NCBI RefSeq assembly: GCF_018860825.1
Contig: NZ_JAHKPZ010000015.1
Location: forward strand, 459,090-523,089
Source of the DNA: Lacinutrix sp. C3R15
GTDB lineage: Bacteria; Bacteroidota; Bacteroidia; Flavobacteriales; Flavobacteriaceae
DNA length: 64,000 bases
Direction of reading: 5' to 3'
In this document: in pieces, positions 10,621 through 19,822 of the stretch
Layout: each line of letters starts with the position of its first letter
How positions within the stretch are numbered: the stretch's first letter is position 1
Made by a program: the position numbers and the translations under genes
Notes under the pieces: generated by a model
Told to the model about the DNA's origin: nothing
Database searches by the model: none
The model's input: only the letters and a program-made list of their open reading frames with translations

Positions 10621-11343
10621 ATGGGACAAAAAACAAATCCAATCGGAAATCGCTTAGGAATTATCAGAGGATGGGAATCTAACTGGTACGGAGGAAACGA
10701 TTATGGTGATAAGCTTGCCGAAGACGATAAGATCAGAAAATACGTTCACGCACGTTTATCTAAAGCTAGTGTTTCAAGAGTAATCATTGAAAGAACTTTA
10801 AAACTTGTAACCGTTACTATCACTACTGCTAGACCTGGTATCATTATCGGAAAAGGTGGACAAGAGGTAGACAAGTTAAAAGAAGAGCTTAAAAAGATTA
10901 CAGGTAAAGAGGTTCAAATTAATATATTTGAAATCAAAAGACCAGAACTTGACGCATTTTTAGTAGGTTCAAGTATTGCTCGTCAAATTGAAAACAGAAT
11001 TTCATACAGACGTGCAATCAAAATGGCAATTGCTGCTACAATGCGAATGAATGCTGAAGGAATTAAAATTCAAATTAGTGGTCGTTTAAATGGTGCTGAA
11101 ATGGCACGTAGCGAACACTATAAAGAAGGACGTATTCCTTTATCAACCTTTAGAGCTGATATTGACTATGCTTTAGTTGAGGCACACACTACTTATGGTA
11201 GATTGGGTGTAAAAGTATGGATCATGAAAGGCGAAGTATATGGTAAAAGAGAACTTTCTCCGCTTGTTGGGTTATCTAAGAAGCAAGGAAAAGGTGGAAG
11301 AGGCGGAAGAGATAATAAGAATCAATCTCGTCGTAGAAAGTAA
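10621..11343 (+). CDS. rpsC: 30S ribosomal protein S3
   Basis: S3 lies at the mRNA entry tunnel and has helicase-like function with S4 and S5. The 240 residues comprise the N-terminal KH domain with its GxxG loop (IIGKGGQEV, near residue 80) and a C-terminal domain with [16 protein letters not shown] sequence ([17 protein letters not shown]), ending in a glycine-, lysine- and arginine-rich tail. It precedes rplP by 20 nt. Confidence 0.99.
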   Translation: MGQKTNPIGNRLGIIRGWESNWYGGNDYGDKLAEDDKIRKYVHARLSKASVSRVIIERTLKLVTVTITTARPGIIIGKGGQEVDKLKEELKKITGKEVQINIFEIKRPELDAFLVGSSIARQIENRISYRRAIKMAIAATMRMNAEGIKIQISGRLNGAEMARSEHYKEGRIPLSTFRADIDYALVEAHTTYGRLGVKVWIMKGEVYGKRELSPLVGLSKKQGKGGRGGRDNKNQSRRRK

Positions 11344-11363
11344 TTTTTTAAAGAAAAGAAAAA

Positions 11364-11783
11364 ATGTTACAGCCTAAAAGAACAAAATTTAGAAAAATGC
11401 AAAAGGGACGTATGAAGGGGAACTCTGGTAGAGGTCACCAATTATCATACGGTACTTTTGGAATAAAATCATTAGATTCAAACTTTTTAACTTCACGTCA
11501 AATTGAAGCTGCACGTATTGCTGCTACTCGTTACATGAAAAGAGAAGGATCATTGTGGATTAAAATCTTTCCAGATAAACCAATCACAAAGAAACCTCTA
11601 GAAGTACGTATGGGTAAAGGTAAAGGTGCTGTAGAATATTGGGCAGCAGTAGTTAAACCAGGAAGAATCTTATTCGAAATTGGTGGAGTGCCATTAGAAG
11701 TAGCGCAAGAAGCATTACGTTTAGCAGCACAAAAACTACCAGTAAAAACTAAGTTTGTAATTGCTAGAGATTATCAAGCATAA
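11364..11783 (+). CDS. rplP: 50S ribosomal protein L16
   Basis: L16 helps position A-site tRNA at the peptidyl transferase centre. The 139-residue protein begins [19 protein letters not shown] and contains [23 protein letters not shown] and [19 protein letters not shown], both diagnostic. Intact and of family length; rpmC starts 9 nt later. Confidence 0.99.
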   Translation: MLQPKRTKFRKMQKGRMKGNSGRGHQLSYGTFGIKSLDSNFLTSRQIEAARIAATRYMKREGSLWIKIFPDKPITKKPLEVRMGKGKGAVEYWAAVVKPGRILFEIGGVPLEVAQEALRLAAQKLPVKTKFVIARDYQA

Positions 11784-11792
11784 TAATTTAAG

Positions 11793-11987
11793 ATGATGAA
11801 ACAATCAGAAATTAAAGAATTATCTACTGCTGAGTTACAAGAGAAACTTAGTGAGACAAGAAGAAGTTATTCAGACCTTAAAATGGCTCATGTAGTATCC
11901 CCTTTAGAGAATCCAATACAGTTACGTTCTGTAAGAAGAGCAGTAGCTAGAATTGCGACTGAATTAACTAAAAGAGAACTACAATAA
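11793..11987 (+). CDS. rpmC: 50S ribosomal protein L29
   Basis: L29 is a small two-helix protein beside L23 at the tunnel exit. The 64-residue protein contains the [20 protein letters not shown] helix and ends [11 protein letters not shown]. There are two adjacent ATG codons (11793 and 11796); family members usually start MKQSEI, so the second may be the one used. It sits between rplP and rpsQ as usual. Confidence 0.97.
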   Translation: MMKQSEIKELSTAELQEKLSETRRSYSDLKMAHVVSPLENPIQLRSVRRAVARIATELTKRELQ

Positions 11988-12000
11988 TTCAGCTGAAAAG

Positions 12001-12258
12001 ATGGAAAAAAGAAACTTAAGAAAAGAACGTATAGGTGTAGTTACTAGCAACAAAATGATGAAATCAATCGTTGTTGCCGAAGTAAAAAAAGTCAAACACC
12101 CTATGTATGGTAAGTTCGTGTTAAAAACAAAAAAATATGTTGCACACGACGAAACAAACGACTGTAACATTGGAGATACAGTAAAGATCATGGAAACAAG
12201 ACCTTTATCTAAATCTAAATGTTGGAGATTAGTTGAAATAATTGAAAGAGCTAAATAA
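12001..12258 (+). CDS. rpsQ: 30S ribosomal protein S17
   Basis: S17 is a primary 16S rRNA-binding protein with an OB fold. The 85-residue sequence has the family core [19 protein letters not shown] and [20 protein letters not shown], with [25 protein letters not shown] near the C-terminus. It overlaps nothing and is followed by rplN after 2 nt. Confidence 0.98.
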   Translation: MEKRNLRKERIGVVTSNKMMKSIVVAEVKKVKHPMYGKFVLKTKKYVAHDETNDCNIGDTVKIMETRPLSKSKCWRLVEIIERAK

Positions 12259-12260
12259 TT

Positions 12261-12629
12261 ATGGTACAAACAGAATCAAGATTAAAGGTAGCTGATAACA
12301 CTGGAGCAAAAGAGGTTTTAACCATTCGTGTTCTAGGTGGTACAAAAAGAAGATACGCATCTGTAGGTGACAAAATAGTTGTTACAGTAAAAGACGCAAC
12401 TCCTAATGGAAACATTAAAAAAGGAGCTGTTTCTACTGCAGTTGTAGTACGTACTAAGAAAGAAGTAAGACGTCCAGACGGATCTTATATAAGATTTGAT
12501 GACAATGCTTGTGTACTTTTAAACCCAACGGGTGAAATGAGAGGAACACGTGTATTTGGACCTGTTGCTAGAGAACTTCGTGATAAACAATTCATGAAAA
12601 TTGTATCATTAGCACCAGAAGTGCTTTAA
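12261..12629 (+). CDS. rplN: 50S ribosomal protein L14
   Basis: L14 forms part of the intersubunit bridge with 16S helix 44 and is the site where silencing factor RsfS docks. The 122-residue protein starts [18 protein letters not shown] and contains the conserved [18 protein letters not shown] and [16 protein letters not shown] segments. Normal length. Confidence 0.99.
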   Translation: MVQTESRLKVADNTGAKEVLTIRVLGGTKRRYASVGDKIVVTVKDATPNGNIKKGAVSTAVVVRTKKEVRRPDGSYIRFDDNACVLLNPTGEMRGTRVFGPVARELRDKQFMKIVSLAPEVL

Positions 12630-12642
12630 TACATTTATAAAG

Positions 12643-12954
12643 ATGACAAAGCTTAAAATAAAATCAGGAGATACAGTAAAAGTAATTGCTGGAGATCACA
12701 AAGGATCAGAAGGTAAAGTACTTAAAGTATTAATAGATAAGAACAAAGCGATCGTTGAAGGCGTAAACATGGTGAAGAAACATACTAAACCAAGTGCACA
12801 AAGTCCTCAAGGTGGAATCGTAGAAAAAGAAGCTGCAATTCAAATATCTAACTTATCATTGTTAACTTCAAAAGGAGAAACAACAAGAGTTGGATACAGA
12901 ATGGAAGGCGATAAGAAAGTAAGATTTTCAAAAAAATCTAATGAAGTAATATAG
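12643..12954 (+). CDS. rplX: 50S ribosomal protein L24
   Basis: L24 initiates assembly of the 50S subunit and has a KOW motif. The 103-residue protein shows the KOW signature [20 protein letters not shown] at its N-terminus and the [19 protein letters not shown] segment. It is 13 nt after rplN and 2 nt before rplE. Confidence 0.98.
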   Translation: MTKLKIKSGDTVKVIAGDHKGSEGKVLKVLIDKNKAIVEGVNMVKKHTKPSAQSPQGGIVEKEAAIQISNLSLLTSKGETTRVGYRMEGDKKVRFSKKSNEVI

Positions 12955-12956
12955 TT

Positions 12957-13508
12957 ATGGCATATACACCTAGACTTAAAGAAGAGTATAAAAGCAAAAT
13001 AATTGCTGCTCTTACAGAAGAATTTGGTTATAAAAATGTAATGCAAGTACCACAACTTAAAAAGATAGTATTATCTAAAGGAGTTGGTGCTGCAGTTGCA
13101 GATAAAAAGTTAATCGACTACGCGTTAGAAGAATTAACAACTATAACTGGACAAAAAGCTATAGCAACAATTTCTAAAAAGGATGTTGCTACTTTTAAAT
13201 TACGTAAAGGAATGCCAATTGGTGCAAAAGTTACTTTACGAGGAGAAAAAATGTATGAGTTTTTAGACCGTTTAATAACAACTGCTTTACCACGAGTAAG
13301 AGACTTTAACGGAATTAAAGCTACTGGATTTGACGGAAGAGGAAACTACAACTTAGGTGTTGTAGAACAAATTATCTTTCCAGAAATTGATATCGATAAG
13401 GTAAACAAAATCTCTGGTATGGATATTACATTTGTAACTTCTGCAGATACAGATAAAGAAGCAAAATCATTATTAACAGAACTAGGATTACCTTTTCAAA
13501 AGAACTAA
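12957..13508 (+). CDS. rplE: 50S ribosomal protein L5
   Basis: L5 binds 5S rRNA and contacts P-site tRNA. The 183 residues include [40 protein letters not shown] and the [21 protein letters not shown] stretch typical of L5. In E. coli the rplE start is the S8 operator; no similar structure is obvious here. The gene is followed by rpsN after 3 nt. Confidence 0.99.
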   Translation: MAYTPRLKEEYKSKIIAALTEEFGYKNVMQVPQLKKIVLSKGVGAAVADKKLIDYALEELTTITGQKAIATISKKDVATFKLRKGMPIGAKVTLRGEKMYEFLDRLITTALPRVRDFNGIKATGFDGRGNYNLGVVEQIIFPEIDIDKVNKISGMDITFVTSADTDKEAKSLLTELGLPFQKN

Positions 13509-13511
13509 GTT

Positions 13512-13781
13512 ATGGCTAAAGAATCAATGAAAGCCCGCGAGGTTAAAAGAGCAAAAACAGTAGCAAAATATGCAGAAAAACGTAAAGCTTTAAAAGAAGC
13601 TGGAGATTATGATGCATTACAAAAACTACCTAAAAATGCTTCGCCAGTGCGTATGCACAATAGATGTAAATTAACAGGAAGACCAAAAGGATACATGCGT
13701 ACCTTTGGTATCTCTCGTGTTACATTTAGAGAAATGGCAAATCAAGGCTTAATCCCAGGAGTTAGAAAAGCAAGTTGGTAA
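13512..13781 (+). CDS. rpsN: 30S ribosomal protein S14, zinc-independent type
   Basis: S14 is a 30S head protein near S3 and S10. The 89-residue form lacks the CxxC...CxxC zinc ribbon of the short form and has only one cysteine (in [14 protein letters not shown]), so it is the long C-minus type that does not depend on zinc. The C-terminal [17 protein letters not shown] is diagnostic. A 68-nt gap with a small TTCAAC/GTTGAA hairpin (13806-13823) separates it from rpsH; S8 control there is possible but unsupported. Confidence 0.98.
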   Translation: MAKESMKAREVKRAKTVAKYAEKRKALKEAGDYDALQKLPKNASPVRMHNRCKLTGRPKGYMRTFGISRVTFREMANQGLIPGVRKASW

Positions 13782-13849
13782 ATTTAAATATAATCAGATT
13801 TTAGGTTCAACACCAACGTTGAAAACCAAGATCACAAAATCAATTAGTT

Positions 13850-14248
13850 ATGTACACAGATCCAATAGCGGATTATTTAACTAGAGTTAGAAATGCGGTA
13901 AGAGCAAACCACAGAGTGGTGGAAATACCAGCATCTAACTTGAAAAAAGAAATTACTAAAATATTATTCGATCAAGGATATATTTTAAGTTACAAGTTTG
14001 ATGATTCTTCAGTACAAGGAACAATTAAAATTGCCCTTAAGTACAATAAAGAAACAAAAGAACCAGTAATTAAGAAAATTCAAAGAATCAGTAAACCAGG
14101 TTTACGTAAGTATGCAAGTTCAAAAGAATTGCCTAGAATCTTAAACGGTCTTGGTATTGCCATTGTTTCTACTTCTCACGGAGTAATGACAGGTAAACAA
14201 GCACAAAGAGAGAATGTAGGTGGTGAGGTACTTTGTTACGTTTACTAA
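13850..14248 (+). CDS. rpsH: 30S ribosomal protein S8
   Basis: S8 is a central-domain assembly protein and, in enterobacteria, the repressor of the spc operon. The 132-residue protein begins MYTDPIADYLTRVRNA and ends GIAIVSTSHGVMTGKQAQRENVGGEVLCYVY, both conserved. The longest gap in the spc part of the block (68 nt) lies just upstream of it. Confidence 0.99.
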   Translation: MYTDPIADYLTRVRNAVRANHRVVEIPASNLKKEITKILFDQGYILSYKFDDSSVQGTIKIALKYNKETKEPVIKKIQRISKPGLRKYASSKELPRILNGLGIAIVSTSHGVMTGKQAQRENVGGEVLCYVY

Positions 14249-14265
14249 TTTAAAGCCCAAAAGAA

Positions 14266-14808
14266 ATGTCAAGAATAGGAAATAATCCAGTAGCCATTCC
14301 AGAAGGCGTAACAGTAGACATTAAAGATAATGTTGTTACTGTAAAAGGTAAATTAGGAGAATTAACACAAAACTTTGATACTATTGATATCAAAGTAGAA
14401 GATGGTAACGTATTAGTTACACGTTCTTCAGACTCTAAAGATCAAAAAGCAAAACATGGTTTGTATAGATCTTTAATCAATAATATGATTGAAGGTGTAT
14501 CAAAAGGATGGACTAAAAATTTAGAGTTAGTAGGTGTAGGATATAGAGCTTCAAGCCAAGGGCAAAAATTAGATTTAGCTTTAGGTTTTTCGCATAATAT
14601 AGTAATGGATATTGCTCCAGAAGTGAAAATTGAAACAGTTTCAGATAAAGGAAAAAATCCAATTATAAAATTAACTTCATTTGACAAACAACTAGTAGGT
14701 CAAGTTGCTGCTAAAATTCGTGGCTTCCGTAGACCAGAACCTTATAAAGGAAAAGGTGTTAAGTTTGTAGGAGAAGTATTAAGAAGAAAAGCAGGTAAAT
14801 CAGCTTAA
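14266..14808 (+). CDS. rplF: 50S ribosomal protein L6
   Basis: L6 has two similar RNA-binding domains near the sarcin-ricin loop. The 180 residues contain MSRIGNNPVAIPEGV at the start, ELVGVGYRA in the middle and the C-terminal RGFRRPEPYKGKGVKFVGE signature. Positioned between rpsH and rplR with short gaps. Confidence 0.99.
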   Translation: MSRIGNNPVAIPEGVTVDIKDNVVTVKGKLGELTQNFDTIDIKVEDGNVLVTRSSDSKDQKAKHGLYRSLINNMIEGVSKGWTKNLELVGVGYRASSQGQKLDLALGFSHNIVMDIAPEVKIETVSDKGKNPIIKLTSFDKQLVGQVAAKIRGFRRPEPYKGKGVKFVGEVLRRKAGKSA

Positions 14809-14818
14809 TAAGTAAGTT

Positions 14819-15175
14819 ATGGCACTATCAAAATTCGAAAGAAGAATAAGAATAAAAAACAGAATTCGTAAGACTGTATCTGGTACAGCTACAAGACCAA
14901 GATTATCTGTTTTTAGAAGTAATAAAGAAATTTATGCTCAAATAGTTGACGATGTAACTGGTAAAACTATCAGTGCTGCATCTTCAAGAGATAAAGACAT
15001 TAGTTCTGCAAAAGGTAATAAATCTGAAATAGCTACTTTAGTAGGTAAATCTGTTGCCGATAAAGCAATAAAAGCTGGTATTAATACAATCTCTTTTGAT
15101 AGAGGTGGTTATTTATATCATGGTAGAATAAAATCATTAGCTGAAGGAGCTAGAGAAGCAGGACTTAAATTCTAA
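14819..15175 (+). CDS. rplR: 50S ribosomal protein L18
   Basis: L18 binds 5S rRNA with L5 and forms the central protuberance. The 118-residue sequence has [20 protein letters not shown] near residue 25 and the C-terminal [26 protein letters not shown] signature. Family length; 6 nt before rpsE. Confidence 0.99.
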   Translation: MALSKFERRIRIKNRIRKTVSGTATRPRLSVFRSNKEIYAQIVDDVTGKTISAASSRDKDISSAKGNKSEIATLVGKSVADKAIKAGINTISFDRGGYLYHGRIKSLAEGAREAGLKF

Positions 15176-15181
15176 GAAATT

Positions 15182-15706
15182 ATGTATCAAAAATACAAAA
15201 GCGCAGAGCTAGTAAAACCAAGTGGATTAGATCTTAAAGATCGTTTAGTTGGTGTACAAAGAGTTACTAAAGTAACTAAAGGTGGTAGAGCATTTGGTTT
15301 TTCAGCAATCGTTGTGGTTGGTGATGAAGCAGGTGTAGTAGGACACGGATTAGGAAAATCTAAAGACGTTGCTAGTGCAATTGCAAAAGCAGTAGAAGAC
15401 GCAAAGAAAAACCTAGTACGTATTCCTCTAGTAAAAAGTACTTTACCACATGAACAAAAAGGAAAATTTGGTGGAGCAAGAGTAAACATCATTCCTGCAG
15501 CTCCTGGTACAGGAGTAATTGCTGGTGGAGCAGTAAGAACTGTTCTTGAAGCAGTAGGAGTACACGATGTATTATCTAAATCTCAAGGTTCATCAAACCC
15601 TCATAACGTAGTAAAAGCAACTTTTGATGCTTTATTACAATTAAGAGATGCAAGATCAATTGCTCGTGATAGAGGAGTTTCTCTTGAAAAAGTTTTTAAA
15701 GGATAA
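15182..15706 (+). CDS. rpsE: 30S ribosomal protein S5
   Basis: S5 acts with S4 in decoding fidelity and lines the mRNA entry. The 174-residue protein has [22 protein letters not shown] (double-stranded RNA-binding-like domain, residues 28-50) and the S5 C-terminal domain with [19 protein letters not shown]. The spectinomycin loop KVTKGGR looks wild type. Confidence 0.99.
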   Translation: MYQKYKSAELVKPSGLDLKDRLVGVQRVTKVTKGGRAFGFSAIVVVGDEAGVVGHGLGKSKDVASAIAKAVEDAKKNLVRIPLVKSTLPHEQKGKFGGARVNIIPAAPGTGVIAGGAVRTVLEAVGVHDVLSKSQGSSNPHNVVKATFDALLQLRDARSIARDRGVSLEKVFKG

Positions 15707-15718
15707 TAAAGGAAAACG

Positions 15719-15901
15719 ATGGCAAAGATAAAAGTTAAAAAAGTAAAGAGTGCAATCAATCGTACGCAAAGACAAAAGAGAACATTAGAAGCTCTTGGTC
15801 TTAAAAAGATTGGTCAAGTAGTAGAGCACGATGCCACACCAAATATCCTTGGTATGGTTGCTAAAGTTTCACATTTAGTTTCTGTTGAAGAAGCAAAATA
15901 A
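15719..15901 (+). CDS. rpmD: 50S ribosomal protein L30
   Basis: L30 is a small peripheral large-subunit protein. The 60 residues contain KVKKVKSAINRTQRQKRTLEALGL, the hallmark of bacterial L30, and end with a segment from GMVAKVSHLVSV. It sits between rpsE and rplO in the usual order. Confidence 0.97.
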   Translation: MAKIKVKKVKSAINRTQRQKRTLEALGLKKIGQVVEHDATPNILGMVAKVSHLVSVEEAK

Positions 15902-15915
15902 TATAACACTTACAA

Positions 15916-16368
15916 ATGGATTTAAGTAATTTAAAACCTGCAGAAGGTTCAGTAAAAAATCAAGGTAAACGTATAGGTCGTGGACAAGGTTCTGGAAAAG
16001 GTGGTACTGCAACACGTGGTCACAAAGGAGCTAAATCTCGTTCTGGTTACTCTAAAAAAGTAGGTTTTGAAGGAGGGCAAATGCCTATTCAACGTCGTGT
16101 ACCTAAATTTGGTTTTACTAATATTAACCGTAAGGAATATCAAGGAATTAACCTAGATACGCTACAACAGTTAATTGACGATAAAAAAATTAAAGATACT
16201 CTTGATTTAGATACAATGATTACGTTACGTTTAGCTGGTAAAAATGAACTAGTTAAAATATTAGGACGTGGTGAATTAAAATCTAAATTAACAGTAACAG
16301 CGCATAAATTTACAGCAACTGCAAAAGCAGCTATTGAAGCAGCTGGAGGAGAAGCAGTAACTTTATAA
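15916..16368 (+). CDS. rplO: 50S ribosomal protein L15
   Basis: L15 stabilises 23S rRNA late in 50S assembly. The 150 residues start with the glycine- and lysine-rich segment QGKRIGRGQGSGKGGTATRG, followed by FEGGQMPIQRRVPKFGF. It precedes secY by 14 nt, the conserved linkage that couples translocon to ribosome supply. Confidence 0.99.
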   Translation: MDLSNLKPAEGSVKNQGKRIGRGQGSGKGGTATRGHKGAKSRSGYSKKVGFEGGQMPIQRRVPKFGFTNINRKEYQGINLDTLQQLIDDKKIKDTLDLDTMITLRLAGKNELVKILGRGELKSKLTVTAHKFTATAKAAIEAAGGEAVTL

Positions 16369-16382
16369 TTTAATTAAGAAGC

Positions 16383-17726
16383 ATGAAATTTATAGAGACA
16401 TTAAAGAATGTTTGGAAAATTGAAGAACTAAGAAACCGAATCATTTTAACATTAGGTTTACTCTTAGTATATCGTTTTGGAGCACAAGTAGTACTTCCAG
16501 GTATAGATGCTTCACAATTAGAAGGTATACAAGGTAATACTGAAGATGGTTTATTAGGTTTACTAAACGCATTTACAGGTGGAGCATTTGCTAATGCATC
16601 TGTTTTTGCTCTTGGTATCATGCCTTACATTTCTGCTTCTATTGTAGTACAGTTAATGGGAATAGCTATTCCTTATTTACAAAAACTACAAAAAGAAGGA
16701 GCAAGTGGACAAAAGAAAATCACGCAAATTACACGTTGGTTAACCATTGCAATATGTTTGGTACAAGCACCAGGATATTTAGCAAGTTTACCAGCTTTAG
16801 GTATTCCTCAATCTGCCTTTTTATTAGGGCAAGGAGGTTTATTCTATTTCTCTTCTGTTATTATTTTAGTAACAGGATGTATTTTTGCAATGTGGTTAGG
16901 TGAGAAGATTACAGACAAAGGTATTGGTAATGGTATTTCATTATTAATTATGGTTGGTATTATTGCAACCTTACCTAAAAACTTCTTATTAAACGCCTCT
17001 TCTAGATTAGAAGGAAATAACGTTATGTTAATTCTTTTTGAACTTGTAATTTGGTTAGCAATCATTGCAGCAAGTATTATGTTAGTAATGGCTGTTAGAA
17101 AAATAGCAGTACAATACGCTAGAAGAACAGCATCTGGAGGTTATGAAAAGAATGTTTTCGGATCAAGACAATATATTCCATTAAAACTTAATGCTTCAGG
17201 AGTAATGCCAATTATATTTGCACAAGCAATCATGTTTGTACCAGGTTTAATAGGTAGCTCTTCATTCTTAAAAGATACTGCAGCTGGACAATGGATGCAA
17301 ACAAATTTTTCTGATATGTTTGGTTTTTGGTACAACTTAATATTTGCTTTATTAATAATAATATTTACTTATTTTTATACAGCAATTACAGTACCAACAA
17401 ATAAAATGGCAGATGATCTTAAACGTAGCGGAGGATTTATTCCTGGTATACGTCCTGGGTCTGAAACTTCAGAATATTTAGATAAAATCATGTCGCAAAT
17501 AACATTACCTGGTTCTATATTTTTAGCACTTATTGCTGTGTTCCCAGCATTTATAGTTAAGCTAATGAATGTGCAATCTGGTTGGGCCTTATTTTTTGGT
17601 GGTACATCACTATTAATTATGGTTGGAGTTGCAATTGACACTATGCAACAAGTAAATTCTTACTTGTTAAATAGACACTATGATGGCTTAATGAAAACTG
17701 GTAAAAATAGAAAAGCAGTAGCTTAA
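16383..17726 (+). CDS. secY: Protein translocase channel subunit SecY
   Basis: SecY forms the inner-membrane pore through which Sec-dependent proteins pass, with SecE and SecG. The 447-residue protein has ten predicted membrane segments; the plug region follows VVLPGIDAS, and the cytosolic loops contain [22 protein letters not shown] and the conserved [17 protein letters not shown] segment before the last helices. Length is normal for Bacteroidota. No adk or map gene follows; infA is 10 nt downstream. Confidence 0.99.
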   Translation: MKFIETLKNVWKIEELRNRIILTLGLLLVYRFGAQVVLPGIDASQLEGIQGNTEDGLLGLLNAFTGGAFANASVFALGIMPYISASIVVQLMGIAIPYLQKLQKEGASGQKKITQITRWLTIAICLVQAPGYLASLPALGIPQSAFLLGQGGLFYFSSVIILVTGCIFAMWLGEKITDKGIGNGISLLIMVGIIATLPKNFLLNASSRLEGNNVMLILFELVIWLAIIAASIMLVMAVRKIAVQYARRTASGGYEKNVFGSRQYIPLKLNASGVMPIIFAQAIMFVPGLIGSSSFLKDTAAGQWMQTNFSDMFGFWYNLIFALLIIIFTYFYTAITVPTNKMADDLKRSGGFIPGIRPGSETSEYLDKIMSQITLPGSIFLALIAVFPAFIVKLMNVQSGWALFFGGTSLLIMVGVAIDTMQQVNSYLLNRHYDGLMKTGKNRKAVA

Positions 17727-17736
17727 TTATAATACT

Positions 17737-17952
17737 ATGGCAAAACAAGCAGCAATAGAACAAGACGGAACAATTATTGAAGCATTATCTAATGCAATGT
17801 TTCGTGTTGAATTAGAAAATGGTCACATTGTGACAGCACATATCTCGGGTAAAATGCGAATGCATTACATTAAATTATTACCAGGAGATAAAGTAAAATT
17901 AGAAATGAGTCCTTACGATTTAACGAAGGCTCGTATAACTTATAGATACTAA
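17737..17952 (+). CDS. infA: Translation initiation factor IF-1
   Basis: IF-1 occupies the A site during initiation and helps IF-2 and IF-3 select the start codon. The 71-residue OB-fold protein contains [20 protein letters not shown] and ends [11 protein letters not shown], the family signature. It lies between secY and rpmJ, an arrangement shared with many Firmicutes and Bacteroidota. Confidence 0.99.
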   Translation: MAKQAAIEQDGTIIEALSNAMFRVELENGHIVTAHISGKMRMHYIKLLPGDKVKLEMSPYDLTKARITYRY

Positions 17953-17962
17953 TACCAATACG

Positions 17963-18079
17963 ATGAAAGTAAGAGCATCAGTTAAAAAAAGAAGCGCAGA
18001 TTGTAAAATAGTGCGTAGAAAAGGTAGACTTTACGTGATTAACAAAAAGAATCCTAGATTCAAACAAAGACAAGGGTAA
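17963..18079 (+). CDS. rpmJ: 50S ribosomal protein L36, zinc-independent type
   Basis: This 38-residue gene begins at the ATG at 17963 and ends with TAA at 18077-18079, between infA and rpsM. The product starts [19 protein letters not shown] and ends NPRFKQRQG, clearly L36. Of the four zinc ligands in the usual CxxC...C...H ribbon only one cysteine (C14) remains, so this is the zinc-free variant, in line with the zinc-free S14 in the same block. RpsM starts 2 nt later. Confidence 0.97.
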   Translation: MKVRASVKKRSADCKIVRRKGRLYVINKKNPRFKQRQG

Positions 18080-18081
18080 TT

Positions 18082-18456
18082 ATGGCAAGAATTGCAGGTG
18101 TAGACATACCAAAACAGAAAAGAGGAGTAATATCTCTAACTTATATCTACGGAGTAGGTAGAAGCAGATCAAAAGAAATTTTAGCAGCAGCTAAAGTTGA
18201 CGAAAGTATTAAAGTTCAAGATTGGAACGATGACCAAATAGCAGCCATTCGTGATGCTGTTGGTACGTACACAATTGAGGGTGAATTACGTTCTGAAACT
18301 CAAATAAACATTAAGAGATTAATGGATATTGGATGTTACAGAGGTATTCGTCATAGATCTGGTCTTCCATTAAGAGGACAACGAACTAAAAACAACTCTA
18401 GAACTAGAAAAGGTAGAAGAAAAACTGTTGCTAACAAGAAAAAAGCAACTAAATAA
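18082..18456 (+). CDS. rpsM: 30S ribosomal protein S13
   Basis: S13 forms intersubunit bridges and contacts P-site tRNA through its basic tail. The 124 residues begin [24 protein letters not shown] and include [26 protein letters not shown] near the C-terminus. A 101-nt structured gap separates it from rpsK, unlike the tight spacing of the genes before it. Confidence 0.99.
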   Translation: MARIAGVDIPKQKRGVISLTYIYGVGRSRSKEILAAAKVDESIKVQDWNDDQIAAIRDAVGTYTIEGELRSETQINIKRLMDIGCYRGIRHRSGLPLRGQRTKNNSRTRKGRRKTVANKKKATK

Positions 18457-18460
18457 TAAT

Positions 18461-18530
18461 ATAGTCTTTAGTCTTTAGACGTTGGAAAGAATCTGTTTGA
18501 AATTTAAAGGTTTAGGATTCTAGCGACTAT
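18461..18530 (+). promoter_or_regulatory. Structured rpsM-rpsK intergenic leader
   Basis: In the 101-nt gap an outer stem ATAGTC (18461-18466) pairs with GACTAT (18525-18530), and an inner stem AGAATCT (18488-18494) pairs with GGATTCT (18515-18521, one G-U). A small GTCT/AGAC hairpin (18471-18480) lies between. No TAnnTTTG box is seen, so this looks like an RNA element within a transcript, perhaps a ribosomal-protein binding site. Inference from folding by eye only. Confidence 0.45.
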
Positions 18531-18557
18531 TAACTAAAACTAAAAGCTAAATATAAT

Positions 18558-18941
18558 ATGGCAAAGTCAAGTACTAAAAAACGTAAAGTTATAGTAGATG
18601 CTGTTGGAGAAGCGCACATAACTGCTTCTTTTAATAACATCATTATTTCACTTACCAATAAAAAAGGAGACGTTATTTCATGGTCTTCAGCTGGTAAAAT
18701 GGGATTTAGAGGTTCTAAAAAGAACACTCCATATGCTGCACAATTAGCTGCAGAAGATGCTGCAGGTGTAGCACAAGAAGCTGGTTTAAAGAAAGTGAAA
18801 GCTTATGTTAAAGGACCAGGAAATGGTAGAGAATCTGCTATTCGTTCTATTCATAATGCAGGAATTGAAGTAACAGAAATTATTGATGTTACTCCTTTAC
18901 CACATAATGGATGTCGTCCTCCAAAACGTAGAAGAGTATAA
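18558..18941 (+). CDS. rpsK: 30S ribosomal protein S11
   Basis: S11 lies on the 30S platform by the E site and the anti-Shine-Dalgarno region. The 127 residues contain [42 protein letters not shown] and the C-terminal [18 protein letters not shown] signature. The last gene before an intrinsic terminator at 18962-18998, so rpsM-rpsK closes the first transcription unit. Confidence 0.99.
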   Translation: MAKSSTKKRKVIVDAVGEAHITASFNNIIISLTNKKGDVISWSSAGKMGFRGSKKNTPYAAQLAAEDAAGVAQEAGLKKVKAYVKGPGNGRESAIRSIHNAGIEVTEIIDVTPLPHNGCRPPKRRRV

Positions 18942-18961
18942 TTTACTTTATAAAAAAAAAT

Positions 18962-18998
18962 AAATACCAACTGTTTTATATAGTTGGTATTTAATTTT
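18962..18998 (+). terminator. Intrinsic terminator after rpsK
   Basis: AAATACCAACT (18962-18972) pairs perfectly with AGTTGGTATTT (18982-18992) over a 9-nt loop, followed by AATTTTTT. It separates rpsK from rpsD inside what is a single alpha operon in E. coli. Confidence 0.8.
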
Positions 18999-19013
18999 TT
19001 ATATGTAAATTTG
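18984..19013 (+). promoter_or_regulatory. Promoter of rpsD-rpoA-rplQ, overlapping the rpsK terminator
   Basis: TTG at 18984-18986, a 19-nt spacer and TAAATTTG at 19006-19013 match the Bacteroidota consensus exactly. The TTG is part of the 3' arm of the terminator hairpin. The predicted start near 19020 gives rpsD a leader of about 100 nt. Confidence 0.82.
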
Positions 19014-19031
19014 CAAACTGAAAAAATTATT

Positions 19032-19099
19032 ACAAACAAGTATCAAAAAAAGAGATCAACGTTTGTCGAAGGATAAGATTAAGACCTTAATTCACAAAC
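19032..19099 (+). promoter_or_regulatory. rpsD leader with mutually exclusive stems
   Basis: GTTTGT at 19061-19066 can pair either with an upstream ACAAAC (19032-19037) or with a downstream ACAAAC (19094-19099). The downstream pairing extends through GAA (19068-19070) with TTC (19091-19093) around one bulged C. Such alternatives are typical of autoregulated leaders, and S4 is a known autoregulator in several phyla; control by S4 here is an inference. Confidence 0.5.
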
Positions 19100-19121
19100 A
19101 CTCTTAAAAAAACAATTTATT

Positions 19122-19727
19122 ATGGCAAGATATACTGGTCCTAAAACTAAAATAGCTCGTAAATTTGGAGAAGCTATATATGGAGAAGATAAATCTTTTG
19201 AAAAAAGAAATTACCCTCCAGGACAACACGGAAACGCTAGACGTCGTGGAAAAAAATCGGAATACGCAATCCAATTAATGGAAAAACAAAAAGCTAAATA
19301 TACCTATGGTATTTTAGAGCGTCAATTTAGAGGTTTATTTAAAAAAGCAACTGCTGCACAAGGTATTACAGGTGAAGTTTTATTACAACTTTGCGAGTCT
19401 AGATTAGACAACGTAGTATACAGAATGGGAATTTCTCCTTCTAGATCTGGAGCAAGACAATTAGTATCTCACAAGCATATTACGGTTAATGGAGAATTAG
19501 TAAATATTCCTTCTTACCAATTAAAAGCTGGAGATGTTGTTGCAGTAAGAGAAAAATCAAAATCACTTGAAGCTATTGATAGATCTTTATCAAATTCAAG
19601 TCAAGTTTACGAATGGATTACTTGGAATAATGATACTAAGCAAGGAACTTATGTTTCTGTTCCTGCTAGAATTCAAATTCCAGAAAACATCAACGAGCAA
19701 TTCATCGTAGAATTATATTCTAAATAA
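19122..19727 (+). CDS. rpsD: 30S ribosomal protein S4
   Basis: S4 nucleates 30S assembly and takes part in decoding accuracy. The 201 residues contain the N-terminal S4 region with [29 protein letters not shown] sequence, the S4 RNA-binding domain ([29 protein letters not shown], about residues 90-118) and a C-terminal tail. The four-cysteine zinc motif of some S4 proteins is absent, as in E. coli. It begins the separately promoted rpsD-rpoA-rplQ unit. Confidence 0.98.
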   Translation: MARYTGPKTKIARKFGEAIYGEDKSFEKRNYPPGQHGNARRRGKKSEYAIQLMEKQKAKYTYGILERQFRGLFKKATAAQGITGEVLLQLCESRLDNVVYRMGISPSRSGARQLVSHKHITVNGELVNIPSYQLKAGDVVAVREKSKSLEAIDRSLSNSSQVYEWITWNNDTKQGTYVSVPARIQIPENINEQFIVELYSK

Positions 19728-19822
19728 TAAATTAATCATATTGGTATATAGCCAAAGGATTTATTAGTGCTCTTCAAACTTTTAAATCGCGCAACTATAT
19801 AACAATTAAAACGAAGAAAAAA

